A stretch of DNA of 64,000 nucleotides from Myroides sp. JBRI-B21084. Lineage in GTDB: Bacteria; Bacteroidota; Bacteroidia; Flavobacteriales; Flavobacteriaceae. Both the position numbers and the translations under genes were made by a program. The notes beneath the pieces were generated by a model. That model saw only the letters and a list, made by a program, of their open reading frames with translations. It was not told the origin of the DNA and made no database searches. Within the stretch, counting starts at the first letter, position 1. Each line of letters opens with the position of its first letter. Of the stretch, positions 8,083 through 18,300 are shown piece after piece. The stretch covers positions 682,001-746,000 of the forward strand of contig NZ_CP120653.1 in the NCBI RefSeq assembly GCF_030545015.1, read 5' to 3'.

Positions 8083-10830
8083 ATGGAATCAATTCGTTTT
8101 ATAGATAAACTTGCAGCAGAAATTGTTAAAGAACATCAACATAATTTTGCATCGGTAGTTGTTGTTTTACCCAATAAACGTGCCCGTTTGTTTTTGTTAG
8201 AAAGTCTAAAAAAAACTACTACAACCACTTTTTTTGCACCACAAATTATAAGTGTTGAAGACTTAATTGCATCACTTTCTAAAATAAATGTACTAGATAG
8301 TATTGAACTTGTTTTAGAGTTTTACGAGGTGTATAAACAAATTACATCTTTAACCGAACAACAAGATTTTGAACAATTTAGTAATTGGGCAAAAATGCTG
8401 TTGCAAGACTTTAACGAAATTGATAGATATCTTTTAAACCCTGCTTATGTTTTTGATTATTTAAAAGATATTGATGTAATAAATCACTGGTCGGTACAAA
8501 CCGAAGATCAAACCCCTTTAATAAATAACTATCTTACTTTTTGGAATAAATTACCTAGTTATTACAATGCATTACAAAAGCATTTGCTGCAGTTAAATTG
8601 TGGTTATCAAGGGATGGCATATCGTTTAGCAGTTGAAAAATTAGATGCATTTATCGATACAAATACAAAAAAATATTATTTTGCTGGTTTTAACGCCTTA
8701 AACAAAGCCGAAGAACATATTTTTAAACAACTTTTAAAAAATGGAATGGCTAAAGTGTTTTGGGACACTGATGAATGGTTTTTAAACGATTTTGATCATG
8801 GAGCAGGCTATTTTGCTAGAAAAATAAAACAAAATTGGTCGTATTATAAAACGCATCCGTATGAGTGGATTGTGAATGAATTTGCTCAAAAAAAGAATAT
8901 TGAAATCATAAGTACTCCAAAATCCGTTGGACAAGCAAAAATTGTAGGGAGTATTGTTGAACAATTAGCTGAAAACAATAAAAGTATTCAAAATACAGCT
9001 ATTGTTTTATCAGAAGAAAATTTGTTAATACCAGTTTTGTATGCATTGCCTAATACAGTTCCTGCATTAAATATAACTATGGGTTACGATAGTAAATCCA
9101 ATCCTGTACAATTGTTTTTTGCTAAGTTGTTTAAAATGCATGTGAATGCTTTAAATCGTGGAGGAACAAAGGCTGTTTTTTACCATAAAGAGGTTTTAGA
9201 TGTTTTTTCACACCCTTTGATAGCACATTTGGCCCAAACCAAAAAAGTGGTAGATGAAATTAATAAAAGAAATTTTTCTTTTTTCGATTTTTCAAAATTA
9301 GAAACTTATCAAAATGCGAACGATGTTTTACAATTAATTACTTTGCCTTGGGTTGAAGATTCGCTTTCAATTATTGAAAAATTAATGCAATTGATTTTTA
9401 AACTTCGTGCGTTTTTAAAAGAGAACAACGACGATGTTTCATTAACATTTTTACATGCATTTTACAAAGTAATTGTACAACTAAAAAATTATCAATTAAA
9501 ATACCAAGTAATTACATCTCCCCAACAACTAGTCACTATTTATAAACAAATTGCCGATTTAGCCGAAGTATCGTTTGAAGGGGAACCGCTTGAAGGTTTA
9601 CAAATAATGGGTGTGTTAGAAAGTAGGGTATTGGATTTTGAAAATGTAATCATAACATCGGTTAATGAAGGGAAATTTCCTGCAGGAAAAACAATGAATT
9701 CTTTTATTCCGCACGATGTAAAAGTTGAATTAGGTTTGCCTACTTTTAAAGAGAAAGATGCTATTTATACCTATCATTTTTACCATTTGTTATTACGTGC
9801 TAAAAATATTTATTTGTTATATAATTCAGATTCTGAAGGGTTAGATGCTGGCGAAAAAAGTAGGTTTATTACGCAGTTATTGTTAGATCCACACGTTAAA
9901 CATACAATAAAGGTTTCAAATTATTTTGCACAAACGCCAAAAACAATTAATCAATTATTAAATGTTGCAAAATCACCACTGTTACAAAATCGATTAAAAG
10001 AAATAGCAACAGGCAACGGCTTTTCGCCATCGGCTATAAGTAATTACATTCGCAATCCTTTTCAGTTTTATATGCAGCGTGTTTTAGGTGTTAGAGAAGT
10101 AGATGAGGTTGAAGAAAATATTGCTTTAAATACCCTTGGAACTATAATTCATGGGGCTTTAGAAAGTATGTATTTGCCTTTTGTAGGGCAACAACTTACT
10201 TTGCAAAATATTGAAAGTTTGTTTGATATATATGAAAATGAAATTTTAAAGCAATTTGAAATTAATTTCTCCGACACAAAAGAAAAACAAGGCAAAAACT
10301 TATTAGCTTTTGAAGTAGCTAAGCGCAATATTTATCATTTTTTAATGCTTGAAAAACAATTGTTAGAAGCAGGTGATGTTGTTGAAATTGTTGGTTTAGA
10401 GCAACGCTTATCTGCAGAATTACAACACAGCCAATTACCATATCATGTAACTATTTCTGGTATAGCAGATAGAATAGAAGTTAGAAACGGCATTTTGCGT
10501 ATTGTTGATTATAAAACGGGTAAAGTGGAGCTTAATCAGGTACAAATTAGTCAAATTGAAGGACTTACAAAAGATATTAAGTTTGAAAAAGCGTTGCAAT
10601 TGCTTTTATATGGTTTTATGTATTATGATAAAACTAATTTGCCTATACAAGCCGGAATTTACTCATTTAAAAACAGAAAATCGGGTTATTTAATGTTTGG
10701 AATAAAACAAGATAAACAGTTGTTTGATGTAATGACAAAGGAAATGCTACATGAATTTAAAGAAGAATTGTCAATAATAATTGCAGAAATTTTAAATAGC
10801 CAAATTGCTTTTATTGAACAAGAAAATTAA
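8083..10830 (+). CDS. addB: AddB-like PD-(D/E)xK nuclease subunit
   Basis: 915 residues. The N-terminal half resembles an inactivated UvrD-type helicase: there is no Walker A glycine-lysine motif, only VVVLPNKRARLFLLESL at the corresponding place. The C-terminus has a RecB-family nuclease: FSPSAISNYIRNPFQFYM (~646), LGTIIHGALE (~687), LRIVDYKTGKVE (~806). An ATP-dead helicase fold plus an active nuclease is the AddB architecture, and the AddA partner is encoded 2.8 kb upstream. It overlaps the convergent esterase by 4 bp at the stop codons. Confidence 0.82.
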   Translation: MESIRFIDKLAAEIVKEHQHNFASVVVVLPNKRARLFLLESLKKTTTTTFFAPQIISVEDLIASLSKINVLDSIELVLEFYEVYKQITSLTEQQDFEQFSNWAKMLLQDFNEIDRYLLNPAYVFDYLKDIDVINHWSVQTEDQTPLINNYLTFWNKLPSYYNALQKHLLQLNCGYQGMAYRLAVEKLDAFIDTNTKKYYFAGFNALNKAEEHIFKQLLKNGMAKVFWDTDEWFLNDFDHGAGYFARKIKQNWSYYKTHPYEWIVNEFAQKKNIEIISTPKSVGQAKIVGSIVEQLAENNKSIQNTAIVLSEENLLIPVLYALPNTVPALNITMGYDSKSNPVQLFFAKLFKMHVNALNRGGTKAVFYHKEVLDVFSHPLIAHLAQTKKVVDEINKRNFSFFDFSKLETYQNANDVLQLITLPWVEDSLSIIEKLMQLIFKLRAFLKENNDDVSLTFLHAFYKVIVQLKNYQLKYQVITSPQQLVTIYKQIADLAEVSFEGEPLEGLQIMGVLESRVLDFENVIITSVNEGKFPAGKTMNSFIPHDVKVELGLPTFKEKDAIYTYHFYHLLLRAKNIYLLYNSDSEGLDAGEKSRFITQLLLDPHVKHTIKVSNYFAQTPKTINQLLNVAKSPLLQNRLKEIATGNGFSPSAISNYIRNPFQFYMQRVLGVREVDEVEENIALNTLGTIIHGALESMYLPFVGQQLTLQNIESLFDIYENEILKQFEINFSDTKEKQGKNLLAFEVAKRNIYHFLMLEKQLLEAGDVVEIVGLEQRLSAELQHSQLPYHVTISGIADRIEVRNGILRIVDYKTGKVELNQVQISQIEGLTKDIKFEKALQLLLYGFMYYDKTNLPIQAGIYSFKNRKSGYLMFGIKQDKQLFDVMTKEMLHEFKEELSIIIAEILNSQIAFIEQEN

Positions 10831-11606
10831 CCGTTTTTCTTTAAAAAATGCAATAAAAGTTCATTAACTAATTCGTTTTGTTCAATGGTTGAAACATGTC
10901 CACCTGGTATTGTTTTAAAAGTAACGTCGGCGTCAATAACCTGGTTTTTAATATCTTCAATAGGAATAATGGTGTCGTTTTCGCTTGCAATAATCAATTT
11001 AGGATATGGGCCAAAATGCAATAAAGCTTCACGATCCATTCTGTTTTTCATTCCTTCTAACGCAGCTATTATACCTTGTACAGGTGTTTTTAAAGCTTGT
11101 TGAGTAAAATGATTAATTTCGGTTTTAAACAGTAGGTGTGCTTGTTCGTTAAATAAATTTTGAGTAGCCATTTGTATAAATGCATTACTGTTTTTCTTTA
11201 CAACTTCAATTGCACGAGAGCGGTTTATTTTACGTTCGTCAGAATCAGCTTGTGCCGAAGAATTTAACAACACCAGCGCTCTAACATTATCCGGATATAA
11301 TTCTGCAAATGCCAAAGAAACATATCCACCCATTGAATGACCAACAAGTGTTACTTTACGCAAGCGTAAGTGGTTAATTAAACCAAAAAGCATATCGGCT
11401 TGTTCTTCCATGTTATGCACATAACCATAACAATCACTTTTGCCATGACCCAATAAATCAACTGTTATTACACGGTACTTTTTTTGTAAAGCAGCAGTTG
11501 TTTTTTGCCACATGGTTTCGTTTTCTAAAAAACCATGAACAAGCAATACGGCATTGCCTTTGCCAAAATCGGTAAAGTTTATAAAGGAGTTTTTGTAATG
11601 ATACAT
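10827..11606 (-). CDS. alpha/beta-fold hydrolase
   Basis: 259 residues from the ATG at 11606. An upstream start at 11684 would add a hydrophobic leader and overlap the promoter of the divergent gene, so the internal start is preferred. The catalytic triad is visible: nucleophile Ser in LVGHSMGGY, Asp in ASENDTIIP, His in GGHVSTIEQ. An oxyanion-type LLVHGFLEN motif lies near the N-terminus. It belongs to the broad MenH/BioH-like esterase group; the substrate cannot be predicted. It is convergent with addB, overlapping it at the stops. Confidence 0.85.
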   Translation of the reverse strand: MYHYKNSFINFTDFGKGNAVLLVHGFLENETMWQKTTAALQKKYRVITVDLLGHGKSDCYGYVHNMEEQADMLFGLINHLRLRKVTLVGHSMGGYVSLAFAELYPDNVRALVLLNSSAQADSDERKINRSRAIEVVKKNSNAFIQMATQNLFNEQAHLLFKTEINHFTQQALKTPVQGIIAALEGMKNRMDREALLHFGPYPKLIIASENDTIIPIEDIKNQVIDADVTFKTIPGGHVSTIEQNELVNELLLHFLKKNG

Positions 11607-11667
11607 GGGCAAATTTTTAGCAAAAATAATAAACAATACTATAATTTTAAAGAAACAAACAAAGTTG

Positions 11668-11675
11668 TATATTTG
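11668..11675 (+). promoter_or_regulatory. predicted -7 box for the TonB-C-like gene
   Basis: TATATTTG matches TAnnTTTG and lies 19 bp before the ATG at 11695. No good -33 TTG is found at the expected spacing, so only the -7 box is claimed. Confidence 0.45.
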
Positions 11676-11694
11676 CTTAAACACTATTTTACTT

Positions 11695-12147
11695 ATGAAA
11701 ACAAATTTTTTTTATTTACTTTTAATTGGATTATTAACAGTTTCAACCCAAGCTCAAAGCGAAAACGCTGAACAATCAGAAATTACCGAAACAATAGTTT
11801 ATAGAGAGGTAGATGTAATGGCGAAATACCATGGCGGTTACAATGTTTTGTTAAAAAAGATAGAAGCTGCTACAAAAATATGTAAACGTGGCAAGTTTAA
11901 AGGGAAACAGGCATCGGTAATCATTGAAGTTTTAGTTACCGATAAAGGTAAAGTTGCTAAAGTTGATTTTGTAAATGAAGATTTTAGTTTATGTAAAGAT
12001 GTTATTCGCGAAACTATTGAGAAATCAAATCAATGGGTGCCAGCAATTAAAAACAATAAACCGGTAAATTCGTACATACAGTTTAAAATAAATTTACATA
12101 ACGGTTACAACAATAAGAATGGTAATGCAGTGACTAGGTTAGAATAA
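11695..12147 (+). CDS. secreted TonB C-terminal-domain-like protein
   Basis: 150 residues from the ATG at 11695, which gives a signal peptide ending in STQAQ; earlier in-frame starts would overlap the divergent hydrolase. The mature part follows the pattern of the TonB/energy-transducer C-terminal domain: VMAKYHGGYNVLLKKI, then VIIEVLVTDKGKVAKVDF, then a helix, then WVPAIKNNKPVNSYIQFKI. There is no transmembrane anchor or proline-rich linker, so this is a stand-alone periplasmic module. Such proteins are common in Flavobacteriaceae; their partners are unknown. Confidence 0.7.
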   Translation: MKTNFFYLLLIGLLTVSTQAQSENAEQSEITETIVYREVDVMAKYHGGYNVLLKKIEAATKICKRGKFKGKQASVIIEVLVTDKGKVAKVDFVNEDFSLCKDVIRETIEKSNQWVPAIKNNKPVNSYIQFKINLHNGYNNKNGNAVTRLE

Positions 12148-12151
12148 AAAA

Positions 12152-12184
12152 AACACCTTGGTTAATACCAAGGTGTTATTTTTT
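12152..12184. terminator. bidirectional intrinsic terminator
   Basis: A 10-bp perfect stem AACACCTTGG / CCAAGGTGTT with a 6-nt loop, flanked by A and T runs. It lies between convergent genes. Confidence 0.88.
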
Positions 12185-12765
12185 TATCCGTGAACGGTTT
12201 CTTTTGTGCCGTAATTTTGTATAAGTTGCCCTTCAAAATCAAGCCATTCTTTCCAACGTTTATCAACATCGGTTCGTTCGGTATATTTTTTAGCAAATTT
12301 TATAAAAGCAGTGTAATGTCCTGCTTCAGAAATCATTAAATCTCGGTAAAATTTAGCTAATTCATCGTCTTTAATATTTTCAGAAAGCACTCTAAAGCGT
12401 TCGCAACTTCTAGCTTCAATCATTGCAGCAAAAAGCAATCTATCAATAAAAGCATCGTTGCGGCTGCCGTCTTTCTTCATAAATTTATAAAGTTGGTTAA
12501 CATAATCATCTTTTCGTTCGCGTCCTAAAGTATAGCCACGTTGCTTAATAATATCGTGCACCATTTTAAAATGCTCCATTTCTTCAATGGCAATTTCGGT
12601 CATGGCTGTAACCAAATCTTCGTGTTCAGAATTATAGGTAATTATAGTAATGGCATTAGTTGCTGCTTTTTGTTCGCACCATGCATGATCGGTTAAAATT
12701 TCTTCAATATTACTTTCGGCTATATTTGCCCAACGTGGATCGGTTAATAATTTAAGTCCTAACAT
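12184..12765 (-). CDS. miaE: tRNA-(ms2io6A37) hydroxylase, MiaE-like
   Basis: 193 residues with a ferritin-like four-helix bundle and the carboxylate/histidine ligands of a di-iron centre: EEMEHF, EARSCERF and SEAGHY in order, plus an early Glu in SNIEEIL. MiaE hydroxylates the isopentenyl group of ms2i6A at position 37 of tRNA, using oxygen. The length and the LGLKLLTDPRW N-terminus fit the family. miaA and miaB are not in this window. It ends inside the bidirectional terminator. Confidence 0.88.
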   Translation of the reverse strand: MLGLKLLTDPRWANIAESNIEEILTDHAWCEQKAATNAITIITYNSEHEDLVTAMTEIAIEEMEHFKMVHDIIKQRGYTLGRERKDDYVNQLYKFMKKDGSRNDAFIDRLLFAAMIEARSCERFRVLSENIKDDELAKFYRDLMISEAGHYTAFIKFAKKYTERTDVDKRWKEWLDFEGQLIQNYGTKETVHG

Positions 12766-12842
12766 TTAATAAGATATTTTTTTGCAAATTTACAAATTAA
12801 ATAACATTAGTGTGTTTTGAAATTAACTTAGATATTTGTTAA

Positions 12843-14060
12843 ATGAACAATAGAATTTTAATTATAGGTTTGGTTTGGCCCGAACCTACATCATCGGCAG
12901 CAGGTTGGCACATGTTGCAGTTAATTCAGCAATTACAGTTAATTACAAAAGATATTCACTTTGCTAGTGCAGCATCAAAATCGGTAGCATCATTTGCATT
13001 AAATGAAATGCAGGTACAAGAACATACAATTGCATTAAATAACGAATCGTTTAATACGTTTATTAGCAATTTACAACCAACTATTGTGGTTTACGACCGT
13101 TTTGTAACCGAAGAACAGTTTGGGTGGCGCGTAAAAGAATGTTTGCCAAACGTTTTAACAGTTTTAGATACCGAAGACTTACATTTTGTTAGAAAAGCAC
13201 GAACGATTGCGTATAAAAAAAATATAGAAATTAATTACGACTCCCCAGATTGTTATCGTGAATTAGCTGCGATTTACAGATGCGATTTATCGCTTATAAT
13301 TTCACAATTTGAATACGATTTGTTGGTTAAAGAATTTAATGTTTCTCCAAATCAATTACTGTATTTGCCTTTTATTGAACACGATTTACAGATTGACATC
13401 TTTAATAAATTGCCGAATTTTCATCAACGAAAAAACTTAATGTTTATTGGTAATTTTATTCACGAACCTAATTTCGAAACGGTATTACAACTTAAAAAAG
13501 TATGGCCCGAAATTAGAAAAAGAATAAAGAATATTGAAATACATATTTACGGAGCTTATCCAACACATAAAATTAATCAATTGCACAATGTAGCAACTGG
13601 TTTTATTATTAAAGGAAAAGCTGATGATGTAAACACAACCATGCAAAATTACCGAATTTTAACAGCGCCCATTCCATTTGGTGCGGGGTTAAAAGGTAAG
13701 TTTATAGATGGTTTTAAAAATAAACTGCCTAGTGTAACCACAAATATTGGTAGCGAAGGAATTACAGCAGATAATTGGGCGGGTATTATTGCTACGAATG
13801 AAACCGATTTTGTAAATGCTGTTTACGAATTATATACCAATGAAGAAAGTTGGGATAATGCAGTGGTAAACGGATTGTTAATTATAAATACGTGTTTTTC
13901 TTTTAAAATTTGGAATGGGGTTTTAGCGAATTTATTGCTGAATTTACAGAATAATTTAGAAGAACACCGTAAAAAACTAATCATTCAAAAAATATTGTGG
14001 CATCAAAGTTTACAAGCTTTAAAATACATGAGTTTATGGATTGAAGAAAAAAATAAGTAA
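12843..14060 (+). CDS. glycosyltransferase, GT4-like fold
   Basis: 405 residues. The C-terminal domain has the family signature: LMFIGNFIHEPNFETVLQL, then an IHIYGAYP strand, then PIPFGAGLKGKFIDGF followed by NKLPSVTTNIGSEGI, which forms the nucleotide-sugar site of GT-B enzymes. The N-terminus (RILIIGLVWPEPTSSAAGWH) is the expected first Rossmann strand. No membrane segment is seen. Donor and acceptor are unknown. It is not next to other polysaccharide genes, so it is not part of a recognisable capsule locus. Confidence 0.75.
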   Translation: MNNRILIIGLVWPEPTSSAAGWHMLQLIQQLQLITKDIHFASAASKSVASFALNEMQVQEHTIALNNESFNTFISNLQPTIVVYDRFVTEEQFGWRVKECLPNVLTVLDTEDLHFVRKARTIAYKKNIEINYDSPDCYRELAAIYRCDLSLIISQFEYDLLVKEFNVSPNQLLYLPFIEHDLQIDIFNKLPNFHQRKNLMFIGNFIHEPNFETVLQLKKVWPEIRKRIKNIEIHIYGAYPTHKINQLHNVATGFIIKGKADDVNTTMQNYRILTAPIPFGAGLKGKFIDGFKNKLPSVTTNIGSEGITADNWAGIIATNETDFVNAVYELYTNEESWDNAVVNGLLIINTCFSFKIWNGVLANLLLNLQNNLEEHRKKLIIQKILWHQSLQALKYMSLWIEEKNK

Positions 14061-14143
14061 CCAATTAAGTATTTAAATATTTGTTTTTTGCATTAGTCAA
14101 TAATATTTTAATGCAAGTGGTAAAAAAATGCTAAAAAAGATAG

Positions 14144-14151
14144 TATATTTG
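14144..14151 (+). promoter_or_regulatory. predicted -7 box
   Basis: TATATTTG, 34 bp upstream of the ATG at 14186; it fits the TAnnTTTG consensus. The -33 element is not clear. Confidence 0.45.
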
Positions 14152-14185
14152 TCACGTTTTAGTGATTATCAAAAAATTTAAAATT

Positions 14186-14455
14186 ATGAATAACGGTCAA
14201 GACAAAAGCGGTAATGCGTTTAAATACAGTTTAATTCCTTTAATGTTAGGGGTAGTTCTTATTTTCTTTTTATACAGAAGTTGTGGAAATTCAACAATTG
14301 ATGCTAAACCAGTAAAAGGTACTACAAAAGTTGTTGAAACTAGCGATGTGGCTCCAGAACAACCAATAGTTAAACAAGATACTACAAGTGCTGAAACTAC
14401 ACCTGCAACCGAAGGTGCAACTGCAACAACAGATACAGTACAAGCTGCAAAATAA
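14186..14455 (+). CDS. small single-pass membrane protein, unknown function
   Basis: 89 residues from the ATG at 14186. It has a short polar N-terminus, one transmembrane segment (SLIPLMLGVVLIFFLYRSC, ~12-30) and then a low-complexity Thr/Ala/Glu/Pro tail to the end. No family is recognised. The tail is likely disordered and outside the cytoplasm. It stands alone between its own promoter and terminator. Confidence 0.65.
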   Translation: MNNGQDKSGNAFKYSLIPLMLGVVLIFFLYRSCGNSTIDAKPVKGTTKVVETSDVAPEQPIVKQDTTSAETTPATEGATATTDTVQAAK

Positions 14456-14472
14456 TTTTAAACTTATTATAA

Positions 14473-14514
14473 AAAATCCACTTCAAAACGAAGTGGATTT
14501 TTTTTTTTTTTTTT
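14473..14514. terminator. bidirectional intrinsic terminator with long T tract
   Basis: A 12-bp perfect stem AAAATCCACTTC / GAAGTGGATTTT with a 5-nt loop, followed by an uninterrupted run of about 17 T. It separates the small membrane protein from the convergent barrel gene. Confidence 0.9.
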
Positions 14515-14530
14515 ATATTAACTTAATATC

Positions 14531-15388
14531 TTAAAAATCAATAGCATATCTTATTTTAAAGCCAATTGTATATAAAGCCAATTTTTTATCTTTATATATT
14601 TCTTGGTTTAAGACAGAGTTATAAACTAAAGGCTCTTGTATATTTTTGGTGTAAACAATTGCTTTTTCAGTTGCATCCGTTTTTGGACGAATATTATTTA
14701 AGCCCAACTCAAAAAATAAACCAAGATAAATGTCATCTACAGCTCGTAATTGTTGTTTTACACCAGTTTCAACTAACCATGAAAAATTATTTTGAAGTTT
14801 AAAATTTCCTTCATGGTGTAGGTTACCCATGTTACCGAATCCTACATAATTAGGTCCATGTAACTCTGCATCCCATTGTGGATAATACCCCGAAGTTTTA
14901 ATGTTTCCCCAATTTTGATTGTATTTTGAATTCCCAATAGAAATATCGTAAACAACCCCAGTACGCATATACCAACGAACAATTCCTAAAGTTTCGTATT
15001 GTAAAGTAAGTGGAATACGAAAACTACTACATTGTATCTTTTCTTCAAAAGATTCTACATTATAACGAAATTCAAAAGAATCATTTTCCATATCTGTTTC
15101 ATTGTAAGTTCCATTAATATTTGAAGCTGCAAAATTTATTTTGCTGTTAAAATAAGATATTCCTGTATTTAAACTCCAATTTGTATTTAGATATTTACTG
15201 TACCCAATTCCAACAGAAAATCCTTCAGACTTACCTGATATTGGAAATGCATTTTCTTTTCGTTGATTTATAAAATGTGCGCCGCCTTCAATGCTCCACT
15301 CCTGAGCTAGCGTAGTATTTGTTATAAGTAATGTTGTAAAACAACCTAAAATTACATGTAAATTACTGTTTTTTTTCATTAGTTTCAT
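14531..15388 (-). CDS. outer-membrane beta-barrel protein
   Basis: 285 residues. It has a signal peptide (to about TTLAQE), then alternating aromatic/hydrophobic strands typical of an outer-membrane barrel (FSVGIGYSKYLNTNWSLNTGISYF, LTLQYETLGIVRWYMRTGVVYD). It ends in a Phe (RYAIDF), as many barrels do for BAM recognition. It lies 6 bp downstream of the repeat protein and is probably translated from the same mRNA. It may help anchor or export that surface protein, but it lacks the QYM-type start of PorP/SprF proteins, so that role is inference. Confidence 0.72.
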   Translation of the reverse strand: MKLMKKNSNLHVILGCFTTLLITNTTLAQEWSIEGGAHFINQRKENAFPISGKSEGFSVGIGYSKYLNTNWSLNTGISYFNSKINFAASNINGTYNETDMENDSFEFRYNVESFEEKIQCSSFRIPLTLQYETLGIVRWYMRTGVVYDISIGNSKYNQNWGNIKTSGYYPQWDAELHGPNYVGFGNMGNLHHEGNFKLQNNFSWLVETGVKQQLRAVDDIYLGLFFELGLNNIRPKTDATEKAIVYTKNIQEPLVYNSVLNQEIYKDKKLALYTIGFKIRYAIDF

Positions 15389-15394
15389 GATTTA

Positions 15395-18300
15395 TTATTT
15401 TACGATTACTTTAATTACTTCTTGTTTACCTTCAATATTTAATACAAGTATATATATACCTGATGAAATTTCTGCTGGTAATTGTACTGAAGAAACTTTT
15501 TCTTTTAAAACAGCCGAATGTATGCGTTTGCCTGTTGTAGTAAATAATTCGGCCGTTGCTCCATTGAACGATGATGACGGGTAATCGAAAACCACTTGTA
15601 ATTCTTCGTTAGTATTTACCGGATTTGGGTACACATTAATTTTAAAATTATGTTTTCTTGTAACTTCACTAGCACAGGTATGTATTACATCACCATTTTC
15701 GGTTGTAACTGTTACACTATATAGTGCTGTTTCATCTAAAATATCTTGAGTACTATTTCCTACAGAATATACTTGGTTTTCACCTACAAGCACATCGTTT
15801 TTATACCATTGATACTTAACAAAACGATAGCCACCGTTTGTTTCCGGATTGTTGTTTACAAGAAGTGTATTATCAAATTTTTGAATTACAATATCATCAA
15901 AATTAAATGGACGTTCAATTACTATATTATACGTTTTAGTAACTTCACCATTTTCAGAAGTAATGGTGATTGTTTTTCTAAAAATGCCTGGTTTAGGAGT
16001 AATTATAGTAAATTTATTTGCTGGTATAACTGTAGCTCCAAATTCGGTGTTCACATCTATTGCTACTTCGTTCGATAAAGCATCACAATTTTGCATGTAA
16101 TAGATGTCTTCATTAGGTTCATTATAAACTTTTTCGTTGATGACTAATTGATGGATTGTTGCATCTTTACTGTTTATAATTAATTCACGTTCAACAACTG
16201 TTGCAGGAAGATAATTGTTGTTACCATCTTGATGCGCTGTTATAAAAATAGATCCCGAATGTTGAAGTTCAACCCACCCTTGACTTGTTACTGTTGCAGC
16301 TGCACTACTTTGGTTATATGTATAACTATAATTAATTGGTAAATCTGATGTAGCTGTTGCCGCTAGTTGAAAATCAGCAGCATTTTCTAAAATTAAGGCA
16401 TCTAATTCATTAAAAGCAATAGTTTGGGTAGCTTTTTCTATAACAAGATTAGCAGTTAAAGTTTTCTTTTCACAGTTTACAGATGTAATTGGGGGGGTTA
16501 CAACAGCTGTTATAACATATGTACCTGCATTAATAGCTCCATTATTTAGTCCTGTATCAGGATTGATACTATATGACACACTTGCATTTGCAGGTAAATT
16601 TGTGACATTTAATGTTTGAGCAGACCCATTGTAAACAGTTGTTAAGCTGTTTAATGTTGTATTTGCTAATGGAGATGGTTGTACAACAACGGTTTGTAAT
16701 TGTGTAGTTGTGTTACCATTACCATCATTATAAGTCCAAGTAATAGTGTAGGTTCCTTCATTAGTATAACTCAATGCACTTGTTGTAGTTGCAGTTAAAA
16801 TGCCTGCACAGTTATCAGTTGCTGTTGGTGCAATAATATCTGTTGATAAAACGGCACACTCTTTAGTTATAGTTGGTAAGTTTACTATACTTGGAACAGG
16901 TGCTACTGTATCTGCAAAAGTTGTTGCAATAGTAGCTGTAGTTTTGCAACCATTCGCATCTGTTATCATCACCGTATGATTTCCAACAGAAAGATTATTA
17001 GCAGTTGCTGTATTTACGCCGTTATCCCATGCGTATGAATAAGGTGCTGTTCCGCCAGATATTGCTACTGTTGCACTTGCATTGGAATTTTGTAAACAAG
17101 TTGCTGGATAATTTTGAGTTGCTTCTGCAATTAATGCTGCTGGTTGTGTAATGGTTGTAGTAACTGTTTTTGTACATCCATTCGCATCGGTAATTGTACA
17201 TGTATAGGTTCCTGCAGCTAAACCAGTTGCTGTAGCAGCAGTTCCACCACTTGGAGACCAAGAATAGGTATAAGGTACTGTACCACCAGTAGCTGTTACT
17301 GTAGCCTTACCATTAGTACCACCATTACATGAAACATCTGTTTTAGCAATACTTCCGTTTAAAGCAGTTGTAGGTTGTGTAATGGTTGTAGCAACTGTTT
17401 TTGTACATCCATTAGCATCGGTAATAGTACATGTATAGGTTCCTGCAGCTAAACCGGTTGCTGTAGCAGCAGTTCCACCACTTGGAGACCAAGAATAGGT
17501 ATAAGGTACTGTACCACCAGTAGCTGTTACTGTAGCCTTACCATTAGTACCACCATTACATGAAACATCCGTTTTAGCAATACTTCCGTTTAAAGCAGTT
17601 GTAGGTTGTGTAATGGTTGTAGTAACTGTTTTTGTGCATCCATTAGCATCGGTAATAGTAAATGTATAGGTTCCTGCAGCTAATCCAGTTGCTGTAGCAA
17701 CAGTTCCACCACTTGGAGACCAAGAATAGGTGTAAGGAGCTGTACCACCAGTAGCTGTTACTGTAGCCTTACCATTAGTACCACCATTACATGAAACATC
17801 TGTTTTAGCAATACTTCCGTTTAAAGCAGTTGTAGGTTGTGTAATGGTTGTAGTAACTGTTTTTGTGCATCCATTAGCATCGGTAATAGTACATGTATAA
17901 TTGCCTGCAGCTAAACCGGTTGCTGTAGCAGCAGTTCCGCCACTTGGAGACCAAGAATAGGTATAAGGTACTGTACCACCAGTAGCTGTTATCGTAGCTG
18001 AACCATTAGTACCACCATTACATGAAACATCTGTTTTAGCAATACTTCCGTTTAAAGCAGTTGTAGGTTGTGTAATGGTTGTAGTAACTGTTTTTGTACA
18101 TCCATTAGCATCGGTAATAGTACATGTATAGGTTCCTGCAGCTAAACCAGTTGCTGTAGCAGCAGTTCCACCACTTGGAGACCAAGAATAGGTATAAGGT
18201 ACTGTACCACCAGTAGCTGTTACTGTAGCCTTACCATTAATATCGCCATTACATGAAACATCTGTTTTAGCAATACTTCCGTTTAAAGCAGTTGTAGGTT

